A model generated the notes under the pieces. The model made no database searches and was not told the origin of the DNA. It saw only the letters and a program-made list of their open reading frames with translations. A program made the translations under genes and the position numbers. From the NCBI GenBank assembly GCA_964352215.1, contig CAYGRE010000003.1, positions 1 to 64,000 on the forward strand: DNA of 64,000 bases. Reading direction: 5' to 3'. This DNA is from CAWUKT01 sp964352215. GTDB lineage: Bacteria; Bacteroidota; Bacteroidia; J057; JADKCL01. Every line of letters starts with the position of its first letter. Position 1 is the first letter of the stretch. Shown here piece by piece: positions 44,296 through 52,764 of the stretch.

Positions 44296-46287
44296 ATGAA
44301 AAAACTTTACTTATTGGCATTTCTACTGTTCTCTTACGGGGCTATAAATGCACAAATCTTCTCTGACAACTTCGATTCCTACAACGTCGGTGATTACCTC
44401 GGTGTGGTTGGCGGCCCGAGTTGGACCACCTGGAGTGGTGCGACCGGTGGAGCGGAAGATGTTCAGATTACGAATGCCCAATCCAGCAGCCCATCCAATG
44501 CGATCTACTTCTCCTCCGCCAGTTCCGGTGGCGGTCCTCAGGATGTGGTTTTGAGCTTTGGACAGCAGTACACTTCAGGCATCTTTACCTTTGAAGCTGA
44601 CTTCATGGTAGAAGCCGGAAAAGGTGGTTACTGGAACTTTCAGGCCAGTCCGGTGATCGGGACGACCTGGGCGCTGAACTGTTACTTTACCAATGGTTTC
44701 ATTGACCTGGACGGATTTGTTTCTGCTCCTTATACCGAAGGCCAATGGTTCACCTTGCGCATTGAGGCCAATCTGACCCTTCAACTCTGGAAATTGTATA
44801 TCGATAACAACTTCGTGGGTACTTGGAACAATCCAATCAACCAATTGGCATCTCTGGACCTCTATCCCCTTTCGGGCGACGGGTTCTATGTAGATGACAT
44901 CAGCTTCGACCACCAGACCTATACCCTTCAGAGCCTCAATGCAGGTGTTTCCGGGGTGGATATGGTTGGAAATGTAGTTGGCATGACCGTCAATCCCTCC
45001 ATGAAAATCGTCAATGCCGGTATGAACCCCATTACTTCTTTTGACCTGAGCATCGATTACAATGGCAGCCAGATCACGGAGAATGTTACCGGTGTCAATA
45101 TCGCTTCTCTCGGTGATTACCAGGTTGATTTTTCCGGTACCCTGAACCTGATCGCAGGTCAGAATACCGCAACTGCTATTGTCAGCAATGTCAACGGCAT
45201 GGGAGCTGATGACGATGTCAATGACGATACTTTGATCCTGAATGTCAATCCAGTTGTTCCCGCGCCGGGCAAAACTGTGGTAGGTGAAGAAGCCACCGGT
45301 ACCTGGTGCCAGTGGTGTCCTCGTGGTGATGTCTATATGAAGCGTTGGGCCAGAACTTATGGCTCCTACTTTGCTGGCATTGCAGTTCACAACAGTGACC
45401 CCATGGCTGACGTTGCTTATGACAGTGGCATCGGTGCCCTGATCGGTGGCTATCCAAGTTCATTGGTGGACCGACTTCCTGAAGTTGACCCTTCCAGCAT
45501 GAATCCCGATATCGCTACCAGGCTCCAAACTGCCCCGATGGCGACCATCGTCAATGGTGCGATGTGGGATCCAATCACCCGTACTCTGGATATATCCGGG
45601 ACCTATACCCTGGCCCAAACCATCCCCACGGGTTACCGCATTGCTTGTGTGATTTCTGAAGATTCTGTAACCGGTACTTCTGCAAACTACAACCAGGTCA
45701 ATGCGTACGCTGGTGGTGGCAACGGACCAATGGGAGGATATGAAAACCTTCCCAATCCGGTTCCCGCCGCTCAGATGGTGTATGAGCATGTAGCGCGTGG
45801 CATTGCTCCAAGCTTTATCGGAGTGCCTTACGCAGGTGCCACGACCGGTGGGTCTAATTACACTGGCAACTTCCAGTTTATCCTTGATCCTTCCTGGGAT
45901 GAAACCAAAATTGAGATCATCACCCTGTTGATCGATCCCAATGGTCAAATTGACAATGCCTCCGCGACTTCAATTGACGATGCCATCAACAATGGCTTCA
46001 TCGTTGGTATCGAGGAAGAGGGCGCAGATTACCTCAGCAGTACCCTGAATGTCTATCCAAACCCAACCGAAGGTGCCGCTTATGCCAGCCTGGAGTTGAC
46101 CGGAACCTCAACCGTGGTACTCGATGTCTATGACATGACTGGCAAAGTCGTTCGCCACCGTGACTATGGTGTGCTGGACGGAGCCCAGGTGTTCCCATTG
46201 AACATGGAAGGCCTGGCCAAAGGGCTCTACACCGTCACTGCTCGTGTGAATGGCAAAGCCTACAACAAGAAGATGATGGTCCGCTAA
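44296..46287 (+). CDS. Omp28-like T9SS-secreted protein with thioredoxin-like domain
   Basis: Secreted protein of 663 residues. The signal peptide (KLYLLAFLLFSYGAINAQ) leads into a LamG/concanavalin-like beta-sandwich (IFSDNFDSYNVGDYLG to about 210) and a linker domain (210-340). An Omp28-like thioredoxin domain follows, with the redox motif CQWCPRG in GTWCQWC and a SLVDR cis-Pro loop nearby. The last 80 residues are a T9SS type A sorting domain (LNVYPNPTEG, then VYDMTGKVV and GLYTV near the end). It is exported by Sec and T9SS to the surface or medium. CxxC suggests thiol-disulfide activity. A terminator follows directly. Confidence 0.88.
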   Translation: MKKLYLLAFLLFSYGAINAQIFSDNFDSYNVGDYLGVVGGPSWTTWSGATGGAEDVQITNAQSSSPSNAIYFSSASSGGGPQDVVLSFGQQYTSGIFTFEADFMVEAGKGGYWNFQASPVIGTTWALNCYFTNGFIDLDGFVSAPYTEGQWFTLRIEANLTLQLWKLYIDNNFVGTWNNPINQLASLDLYPLSGDGFYVDDISFDHQTYTLQSLNAGVSGVDMVGNVVGMTVNPSMKIVNAGMNPITSFDLSIDYNGSQITENVTGVNIASLGDYQVDFSGTLNLIAGQNTATAIVSNVNGMGADDDVNDDTLILNVNPVVPAPGKTVVGEEATGTWCQWCPRGDVYMKRWARTYGSYFAGIAVHNSDPMADVAYDSGIGALIGGYPSSLVDRLPEVDPSSMNPDIATRLQTAPMATIVNGAMWDPITRTLDISGTYTLAQTIPTGYRIACVISEDSVTGTSANYNQVNAYAGGGNGPMGGYENLPNPVPAAQMVYEHVARGIAPSFIGVPYAGATTGGSNYTGNFQFILDPSWDETKIEIITLLIDPNGQIDNASATSIDDAINNGFIVGIEEEGADYLSSTLNVYPNPTEGAAYASLELTGTSTVVLDVYDMTGKVVRHRDYGVLDGAQVFPLNMEGLAKGLYTVTARVNGKAYNKKMMVR

Positions 46288-46309
46288 GGCGTTTGAACAA
46301 TGAATATGG

Positions 46310-46342
46310 AACGGCCCTGCCTTAATAGGTGGGGCCGTTTTT
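46310..46342 (+). terminator. Rho-independent terminator
   Basis: An 8-bp stem AACGGCCC/GGGCCGTT (46310-46317 with 46332-46339) with a 14-base loop is followed by T residues. It closes the Omp28-like gene, just ahead of the repeat array. Confidence 0.85.
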
Positions 46343-46359
46343 GTAGGTTATAATAATCA

Positions 46360-46960
46360 CGACACGCATAACCGGGTTGTGCAAAAACCCTAACCCACTT
46401 GTATCCCGACCCCAAGTTAGTTGGGGTAAAACCATTACCAACTTCCACTCCAGCCCCAACCTGGTTGTCTGCCCCGGACAACTGACTCCCCTCAGACCAC
46501 TACCACCTTGTCCCCCGGATAGAACCCGGTTGAGGTCCAAGGGGAACAAGGTTCACCTCCCAGCCCAACCCGGTTTACCTCTCCAACATACCGCCGCTAT
46601 GCTGAACTCACAACCGGGTTGAGGTTCCACCCACAACCTGGTTCCCCTCCCCGGACAACTGGTTCCCCTCAGACCATAACACACTTGCCCTCCAGCATGA
46701 ACCCGGTTTACCTCAGCCCCCTAACCGGTTGGGGTTCCAGGGCAACCAACTTGTACCTCCGACCACAACTGTCTCCCCTTGGACCTCAACCAACTTGTAC
46801 TTTTACCTATACCGGGTTGTGTTCCCGACCTATACCAGGTTGTGCTTCTGACCTATACCGGGTTGTGCTCCCGACCTATACCGGGTTGTGCCTCTGACCC
46901 TAACCCGGTTGTCTGAAAACCCCAACCCGGTTGCCCTTTTTGCACAACCGGGGGGGTCTG
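46360..46960. repeat. Non-coding array of about 27 degenerate 22-23 bp repeats
   Basis: A core resembling AACCCGGTTG or ACCGGGTTGT, embedded in CCC/CTCC-rich sequence, recurs with remarkable regularity. The TT of successive cores falls at about 46378, 46400, 46422, 46444, 46466, 46487, 46509, 46531, 46553, 46575, 46597 (core lost), 46620, 46643, 46664, 46686, 46708, 46730, 46752, 46773, 46796, 46818, 46841, 46864, 46887, 46910 and 46932. The period is 22 bp for most of the array and 23 bp in the last units, which are nearly identical to each other (GACCTATACCGGGTTGTGC). No spacer/repeat division as in CRISPR. 22 is not a codon multiple, and I see no gene inside. It lies between the 3' ends of two T9SS cargo genes. 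Confidence 0.85.
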
Positions 46961-47101
46961 TCTTGACCCCCCTTTTGGGGACACATTTCCAACTGATTGT
47001 CCAGCTATTCCCAGCTCAATGTTCGGGGAAATCGAAGAGCCTGCCGATGGGATGTCAAAGAGGAAGGGAGAGGCGAGAACCGAGTCATCGAAGTATAGCT
47101 C
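46961..47101. other. Intergenic tail after the repeat array
   Basis: This stretch holds a G7 run opposite C6 (CCGGGGGGGTC, then GACCCCCCTTTTGGGG), able to form a small hairpin. Otherwise it is unremarkable sequence up to the stop codon of the beta-helix protein gene. Confidence 0.4.
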
Positions 47102-49225
47102 TCACTCCACCACCAACCGCACCACCCTGCGCTGCTCCCCTACCAGAACCCGCACAAAATACAATCCAGCTAACCAGCCCTCCGTAGGGAGTTGAAAGGC
47201 ATGGTCACCTGCTTCCAGGAACCGGGGTGCCTGAATAGACACCAGAAGCCTCCCGTCTGTAGAATAGACATCCGCCTGAAAAGTAGCTGGCTGATAAAGG
47301 TGCAGTTGCAGGGTCGTAATGTCCTGAGCCGGATTGGGATAGACAAATGCTTTGAAGGGACGGGAATAAGGTTCGGTCGCCTCAACTCCCCAGCTGTCCA
47401 TATCCGCTTCTTCACATGCCGTGGTCATTCCCTGGATCAAAACAGCACCTCCTATCTGATCGGTAATCCGAACCACCCAATTCGTCTCCTGAAAATACAA
47501 AGCCCCCTGATCCGAAGTCTGCAAACCCTCCCCGGTCCAGACAATCTCATAAGGAGGAATCCCACCCGTAATACCCAGGTTGATTCTCCCTGCCATTTTA
47601 AAACCATCCTGCGGTAGCATTTGACAAGGCTCAATGGTGGCACTTGCGTTGAGGGGGGCCGGGGTATAGCATTCGAATGTATAAGCCGGAACGGTCATGG
47701 GGCCGGCACTCAGGTAGCGTTCTGCCGCGGGCAAGGTAGCGGACGCCGGACTACCCGGACCAAACAGCGGCCAGTGAGCAGCTTCGAGATAGGGGGGAGG
47801 GTCATCAGGATAAAGGATCGAATTGCCAATGGGTTCGGAGTCGTCATCGTCCCCATTGCCGCAACAACAGAGAAAGCCATCCTCTTCATTGTCCCAGCTG
47901 TCGTGGGAATTTCCAACCAGGGAAATGCATTGCTTGCTTTCATTGCCCACTACTGCGATCTGGTCTCCGGCTCCCAAGGGCCAGGACCCTGCCTGCACAT
48001 TCTTCTTCCGCACCCGATTGCGAAAGACAATATTGTAAGGACCATTGTTGCATTGGCGCAGGTCAAAATGAAGGTGCTCGACCGAATTTCCCTCCACCAG
48101 ATTCCGAAAGGCATAGCCACCGTGGAAGATCAGGTCGTCCTCCCCATTCCCATCCCGGGAATCCGTACAGAAATTGTAGGCGACCACATTGCCATTGGCC
48201 CCCCGCTGCATCAGGATGGCATGGCGCAAGCCCCGGAAGATATTGTTCTCGATCCGGCATTCTGCGGCCCCATTCTGCATATTGACCCCATAGCCCCTGC
48301 CACCAATGAATTCCTGACCATCATGGAAGTAGCAACCACTGACCTCGATATTGGAGGACTTGTTGAGAATGACATGCTGAAAGGCAGGTTTGTAACTTTC
48401 CACCCCACGCACCCAACCATTGACCGCAAACTGAAAAGCGATATTGGAATGCATGGTCCCGAGTCGCTCCGCACCCGTATTTTCAGAGGCATCGATGGCG
48501 AAGTCTTCAAAACCAATGTTCAGGATAGGAATGAGCTTGTGGACCCGGGCCGCATCTTCAACGGCACCGTAGCGGATGCGCAGCGGTTCGTTAAAGCCCA
48601 CGGAATTCTCCCAGACACTGTCCACCCTGACAAACTGCCTTAAGTAGGTACTGTCACATTTATTTCCCGGATCGTTGCGGGTCAGAACCGCCCAGTCCCC
48701 TCTATGAAAAGCAATCGGAACGTCAGGCATCCGGAAGAAGTAATCCCCTTCGCGGCCGGAGACAGGCACCCCACCCGCACCCAGGGAATCGATGCCAAAT
48801 ACATTGAAGCAATATTGTTCCGGTCCCACCCAATTGAAAATCGTCTTCGCTGGTCCATCGCCCTTGATCACAACATTGTTATTGGCCAGGGTAACGATTT
48901 TGTTGATCCGATAAATGCCCTCGGGAAAGTAGAGGACATCAAGGGTGTCGCTGATGGCACCGGGACTACCGATGGCCCGCGCCACGGTCTTGATCTCGTC
49001 ATATAGATCGTAGGCACCATCGACAAAGGCTGGATGTGGCAGCCCCAGACTGTCTAATTGGTCGAAAAAGTTGAGACAGCGGCGGTATGAAGGTGCTTGA
49101 CCGTCATACCCGGAAGTGTTGGGGAAGTCGGGCCAGGTATACTTTGCCGGGACAGGTTGTGCAATCAGGTCAGGCACAGTGATACAGAACAAATGGAGAA
49201 ATAGGAGAACGATTATTTTATTCAT
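47102..49225 (-). CDS. T9SS-secreted right-handed beta-helix (pectate lyase-like) protein
   Basis: Secreted protein of 707 residues. The signal peptide is NKIIVLLFLHLFCITVPDLIA, starting at ATG 49225; the frame extends upstream but only into non-homologous sequence. The body has a pectin-lyase-like solenoid: LDVLYFPEGIYRINKIVTL, then NNNVVIKGDGPAKTIF, NSSNIEVSGCYFHDG-like and CRIENNIFRGLRHAI turns. A Cys/Asp-rich patch (CCCGNGDDDD) follows near 500. The C-terminus is a T9SS type A domain (FVYPNPAQD, ending RRVVRLVVE). Probably a polysaccharide-active or adhesive surface protein; catalytic residues cannot be assigned. Confidence 0.85.
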   Translation of the reverse strand: MNKIIVLLFLHLFCITVPDLIAQPVPAKYTWPDFPNTSGYDGQAPSYRRCLNFFDQLDSLGLPHPAFVDGAYDLYDEIKTVARAIGSPGAISDTLDVLYFPEGIYRINKIVTLANNNVVIKGDGPAKTIFNWVGPEQYCFNVFGIDSLGAGGVPVSGREGDYFFRMPDVPIAFHRGDWAVLTRNDPGNKCDSTYLRQFVRVDSVWENSVGFNEPLRIRYGAVEDAARVHKLIPILNIGFEDFAIDASENTGAERLGTMHSNIAFQFAVNGWVRGVESYKPAFQHVILNKSSNIEVSGCYFHDGQEFIGGRGYGVNMQNGAAECRIENNIFRGLRHAILMQRGANGNVVAYNFCTDSRDGNGEDDLIFHGGYAFRNLVEGNSVEHLHFDLRQCNNGPYNIVFRNRVRKKNVQAGSWPLGAGDQIAVVGNESKQCISLVGNSHDSWDNEEDGFLCCCGNGDDDDSEPIGNSILYPDDPPPYLEAAHWPLFGPGSPASATLPAAERYLSAGPMTVPAYTFECYTPAPLNASATIEPCQMLPQDGFKMAGRINLGITGGIPPYEIVWTGEGLQTSDQGALYFQETNWVVRITDQIGGAVLIQGMTTACEEADMDSWGVEATEPYSRPFKAFVYPNPAQDITTLQLHLYQPATFQADVYSTDGRLLVSIQAPRFLEAGDHAFQLPTEGWLAGLYFVRVLVGEQRRVVRLVVE

Positions 49226-49318
49226 GGTTAGGGGGTGTGCTAAACAAACCTCATTCAAATGTCCTCTCAATATAAATTTAACGAAACAATTTTGGATGAA
49301 GATGATTATTCCAATGTT

Positions 49319-49822
49319 ATGGCTACTATTACTCTTTCCGGAAACGAGATCCAAACTGCAGGCGAGTTGCCAGCAGTAGGCAGCGATGCCCCTGGATTCA
49401 CCCTCACAGGCGTCAATTTGCAACCCATCACCCTCGACCAGTACAAGGGTCAGAAGGTCGTACTGAATATTTATCCCAGCGTTGATACCGGTATTTGTGC
49501 CATGTCAACCAGAAAATTCAATGAGGTTGCCAATTCCCTTGAAAACACAACTGTGCTCTGCGTCTCCAATGACCTCCCCTTTGCCCACAAGCGTTTTTGC
49601 GGTGCTGAAGGTCTGGAAACCATTGTTTCAGCTTCTGAATTCAAGAACAAAGATTTCAGCGATGCTTACGGGGTACAGATTGTCAATGGTCCTATGGCTG
49701 GCCTGATGTCACGTGCCGTAGTGGTGATTGATGAGAATGGCAAAGTTGCCTACACCGAGCAAGTTCCTGAGATCGTCCAGGAGCCCAATTACGATGCTGC
49801 GATGGCCCACGTAAAAGGCTGA
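49319..49822 (+). CDS. tpx: Thiol peroxidase Tpx
   Basis: Atypical 2-Cys peroxiredoxin of 167 residues. The peroxidatic Cys is in PSVDTGICAMSTRKFN (residue 60) and the resolving Cys in KRFCGAEGL (residue 94). AAVGSDAPGFTLTG-like start and VVIDENGKVAYTEQVPEI are Tpx-specific. It reduces hydrogen peroxide and alkyl hydroperoxides using thioredoxin. ATG 49319 (MATITLSGN) is the family start; the earlier in-frame ATG at 49259 adds 20 non-conserved residues. Divergent from the beta-helix gene, convergent with the decayed histidine kinase. Confidence 0.95.
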   Translation: MATITLSGNEIQTAGELPAVGSDAPGFTLTGVNLQPITLDQYKGQKVVLNIYPSVDTGICAMSTRKFNEVANSLENTTVLCVSNDLPFAHKRFCGAEGLETIVSASEFKNKDFSDAYGVQIVNGPMAGLMSRAVVVIDENGKVAYTEQVPEIVQEPNYDAAMAHVKG

Positions 49823-49910
49823 TTGAACGGGCCAACTGTGGTTTGGTGACCGGACTCTTCCAAAGTCTGGTAGATGTTCCATCCTGGTTGCCGCGCGATT
49901 CAGGAATCCG

Positions 49911-51119
49911 CTACCTGAACCGGGAGAATTGTTTGAACAGCTCCCGCATATTCTCGGGACTGATGCCAATCCCGTTGTCCTCCACCTTGACAAGAAGCTT
50001 GTTTTCGGAACGTAGTACCTGAATGCGGCACCAGGCATCATCGAAATCCTCCTTGCGGTACTTGACGGAATTAGAGATCAGGTTCTGTATCGTTGAATGG
50101 AGAACCGTTTTCTCAGTAAGGACCGGGTCGGTGTATTGGATATCCTTGATTATTTTCACGGTGCCAAATCCCCTCATATTCTGAAGAGCTGAGAGGACTG
50201 CTTCGATCAATTCCTCCATCCGGACCTCTGTCATAGTGATATTTTGGGAATCGACATTTCCTGAATTCAGGATGTTGGCAACGAAATCCTTCAACTGGTT
50301 GAGCCGGTTGTCAATCATGTCCAGATATGGCCAGAGCTGTTCACTGCCTTCGGTTTCACGCATCAGGGTGGTCAATCCCTGCACCGAATTGAGAGGGCTT
50401 TTGATATCATGTGAAGACCGATGCAGCAGGGTATTCAATTCTTCGTTGATGATCTGGAGTTTTCGCTCGCTTTCGATCCTTTCCTGTATGTTGACGGTAA
50501 GCTTATGGTTCAATTTTCTCAAATTCAACAGGAAAATGACAGCGATTACAATTGCCAATCCCAGAAAGATCATACCTACCAGCAGGAAGGTTCCGGTTCT
50601 TTCGGCATTTTCCCGCCGTTCTGTCTCCAGAAGTTGGCCTTGAGTCAATAATTCGATTTCAATAGCTTGCTGCTCCGCTTTGTACTTCGCCTCAAGCTCT
50701 TCAGCCTTGGCCTTATTGGTCTGGTTCTGTATCCGCTTTTGCACAGACCGCAATGAATCCAGATAGGTAAAAGCCTTTTCAGGATTTGATTGCCTGTAAT
50801 TCTTGCTGATTTCTTCGAGGAAATATTGCATCAATTCATAGGACTTGATCTCCTCGCTGATCTTCAATCCCCGCTCCCATTCTTTGATGGCAGCCATTTC
50901 CTGTCCCTTTTCCACAAGGATGTACCCCAGATTCAACCTGCTTTCTGCAATCCCGTACTTGTATCCCATCTTTTCACGGTACTGAATGGATTTTTCCAGG
51001 GTTTCCATGGCTGCATCCCAGTCCTTGTTTTCGTAGTGAATTGCACAGATATTGTTGTAGAGGTTTCCCAAACCAATGAAGTCGTTGAGTTCATCGTAAT
51101 AGGATATCCCAATCACCAA
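49911..51119 (-). pseudogene. TPR-histidine kinase remnant, truncated at both ends
   Basis: The frame encodes 402 residues. TPR repeats run from the very first residues (GLGNLYNNICAIHYENKDWDAA). A coiled coil, a membrane helix (TFLLVGMIFLGLAIVIAVIFLL), a HisKA domain with the phospho-acceptor in HRSSHDIKSPLNSVQGL, and a HATPase_c domain with N-box (QNLISNSVKY) and G1 box (VEDNGIGIS) follow. The frame then stops after KQFSRFR, before the G2 box (normally GxGLGL). No signal peptide or N-terminal TPRs precede the first Met, and a stop lies 11 codons upstream. Loss of the G2 box should abolish kinase activity. The truncated 3' end is only 88 bp from tpx. Confidence 0.75.
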
Positions 51120-51335
51120 TCCTGTCCTGTATTTCGAGGACCTTTTCCGGTTACCACAAGATTGCTTGGACTGTAATGTATTATGTCAGAATATATGCTT
51201 ATATTATACTCAGTGGGTATATTTTTTCATCTTGGACTGTATAATTGTTCGTAAGGTTGGTTGTGAAAGAAGGTAGTGTCAGGGCATCTTGGGTACAGAT
51301 AGTTTAACCAATTAAGAACACCAACTTATACCATT
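51120..51335. promoter_or_regulatory. Divergent intergenic region, promoter expected
   Basis: A 216-bp A/T-rich region between the decayed kinase and the T9SS protein gene. A few further TPR-like codons continue upstream of the kinase ORF until an in-frame stop. No clear TAnnTTTG box could be fixed. Confidence 0.3.
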
Positions 51336-52121
51336 ATGTGCCAGATTTTTACGCCTTTACAGGTGGCTACCACTTTGCATGCCACTGTTACTTTTTGCTT
51401 TCTCATTCTGAGTGGATTCATTTTTCAGCCTGTGATCGCGCAGAGCTTAGATCTCGATGATTTTGAATCCGAATTGATAGTTTCCCGCATACCGGGGGTT
51501 GGAATGGACTCCCTGATTTTCCAATTGGACATCCGTTGGGACGAAGCCCCCGGCTTTGACCTATCATGGGTCGAAGTGGACCTGAACCTCCTGGAACCTT
51601 TGTCTTCCGGCGCCAATCCTGCCTTTCTTGATGGGCTCTCTTTGGGATCCAATCCATCGCGGGACTTTACCGGTAAGGTAACCCTTCCCAATAGTTCCAC
51701 CTTTCGGATCAATATAGAGCCGACATACGGACCTGCCCTGATTGGCGGTGGTCTCCGTATGACCGCAGCGCTGCTCGTTCCGAAATCTTACCCATCAGGG
51801 ACCACTTATCTGACAAGTATGGGGGGGATCATTATGGTGGAGAATATGGATTTCAAAAGGCCAGAAGAAGAGTTGAACCCTTCCCTGGATGTTCAGGCCT
51901 GGCCCAATCCCTTTGTCAATGACCTTCAACTGAAATGGGGGGAATTCGCGAAAGCCAGGGTTCTGATCATGGATCATGTTGGCAAAGTTTGCTATGACTC
52001 CAGGGGATTGGTATCTCTTAACGCCTCACTGGATTTGGAGCTCCTTCCCAGTGGAGGTTATATCCTGCAATTGATCCGCGAATCGGGCGAAACCCAGACC
52101 CTTCGGGTGCGAAAGGACTAA
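51336..52121 (+). CDS. Small T9SS-sorted secreted protein
   Basis: Protein of 261 residues with a signal peptide (HATVTFCFLILSGFIFQPVIAQ, split by nothing else recognisable). A beta-sandwich-like middle of unknown function carries a G7 run at 51811. The C-terminal type IX sorting domain has WPNPFVNDLQLKW, then VLIMDHVGKVCYDSRG and LLPSGGYILQLI. It may be a cohesin-like module (IVSRIPGVGMDSLIFQLDI), but this is weak. It is followed after 84 bp by the ECF sigma factor gene; co-regulation is possible. Confidence 0.7.
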   Translation: MCQIFTPLQVATTLHATVTFCFLILSGFIFQPVIAQSLDLDDFESELIVSRIPGVGMDSLIFQLDIRWDEAPGFDLSWVEVDLNLLEPLSSGANPAFLDGLSLGSNPSRDFTGKVTLPNSSTFRINIEPTYGPALIGGGLRMTAALLVPKSYPSGTTYLTSMGGIIMVENMDFKRPEEELNPSLDVQAWPNPFVNDLQLKWGEFAKARVLIMDHVGKVCYDSRGLVSLNASLDLELLPSGGYILQLIRESGETQTLRVRKD

Positions 52122-52205
52122 CAGAAGCCCTTCTTTACATTTCGGTTAGATTTTGGCTAATTTGAGAGTCCATTTCCGGATTGAATACAGACAGCTTAAC
52201 CGCCC

Positions 52206-52760
52206 ATGTCCGATAGCGAAGCAAAGCAGAAATTAAAAACCCTTTTTGAGGAGCACGGTGCCGGTTTCAGGAGATTTGCCTGGTACCGGACTGGCAACGA
52301 GGAATCCGCTGATGACATTGTTCGGGCAGCTTTTGTCAAGCTCTGGGAAATGCGAGACGCTGAAGAGTGGCCCCTGACCCCGGGAGAATTGTATCATATA
52401 CTGGGTGATCTGGCAGGTGCTTATCCAAACCTCCGGGAAGTGAATATGATATTTGAAAGAGATTCCTATGGAGGTGGTGAAGCTGCAAATCCTGAAGGGT
52501 CTGCTGCAAATCCTGAAGGGTCTGTTGCAAGTCCTGAAGGGCCTGTTGTTCCTCCTGAACAAGAGCCTTTTCAGGTCAGGTTAGGAAATTGCATCGCTGG
52601 CCTGGTGCCTTCTGCCCGTACTACTTTCCTGCTCCACCGGATCGAATCCCTCAATTATGCTGAGATCGCCGACCGTCTTAATATCAGCACCAAGGCTGTT
52701 CATATAAGGATCGGGTTGTCCATTCGCTTGCTGTCTCAATGTCTCACCCAAAAGAGTTGA
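52206..52760 (+). CDS. ECF RNA polymerase sigma factor with internal heptapeptide repeat
   Basis: Protein of 184 residues. Region sigma-2 is at 8-55 (FRRFAWYRTGNEESADDIVRAAFVKLWEM) and region sigma-4 at 125-180 (VPSARTTFLLHRIESLNYAEIADRLNISTKAVHIRIGLSIRLL, a clear HTH). The linker between them carries three to four copies of a seven-residue unit (AANPEGS, AANPEGS, VASPEGP). A repeat expansion in an ECF linker is unusual. It should direct transcription of a specific regulon and be held by the FecR anti-sigma encoded 4 bp downstream. Sigma-2 is slightly degenerate in the -10 recognition helix. Confidence 0.85.
   Translation: MSDSEAKQKLKTLFEEHGAGFRRFAWYRTGNEESADDIVRAAFVKLWEMRDAEEWPLTPGELYHILGDLAGAYPNLREVNMIFERDSYGGGEAANPEGSAANPEGSVASPEGPVVPPEQEPFQVRLGNCIAGLVPSARTTFLLHRIESLNYAEIADRLNISTKAVHIRIGLSIRLLSQCLTQKS
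52482..52562 (+). repeat. 21-bp in-frame tandem repeat in the sigma factor linker
   Basis: Units at 52482, 52503 and 52524 with core GCTGCAAATCCTGAAGGGTC; the first two are identical and the third has a few changes. A fourth, degenerate unit follows at 52545. 21 bp is seven codons, so copy-number change would alter linker length without breaking the frame. Confidence 0.85.
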
Positions 52761-52764
52761 AGTT

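Noticed and set aside
46360..46960. CRISPR array
   Set aside because: Repeats are degenerate, 22-23 bp in full period with no spacer portion, and there are no cas genes in the window.
46377..47187. Pro-rich plus-strand ORFs across the repeat array
   Set aside because: The repeat period is not a multiple of three, and all frames there are low-complexity translations without start signals.
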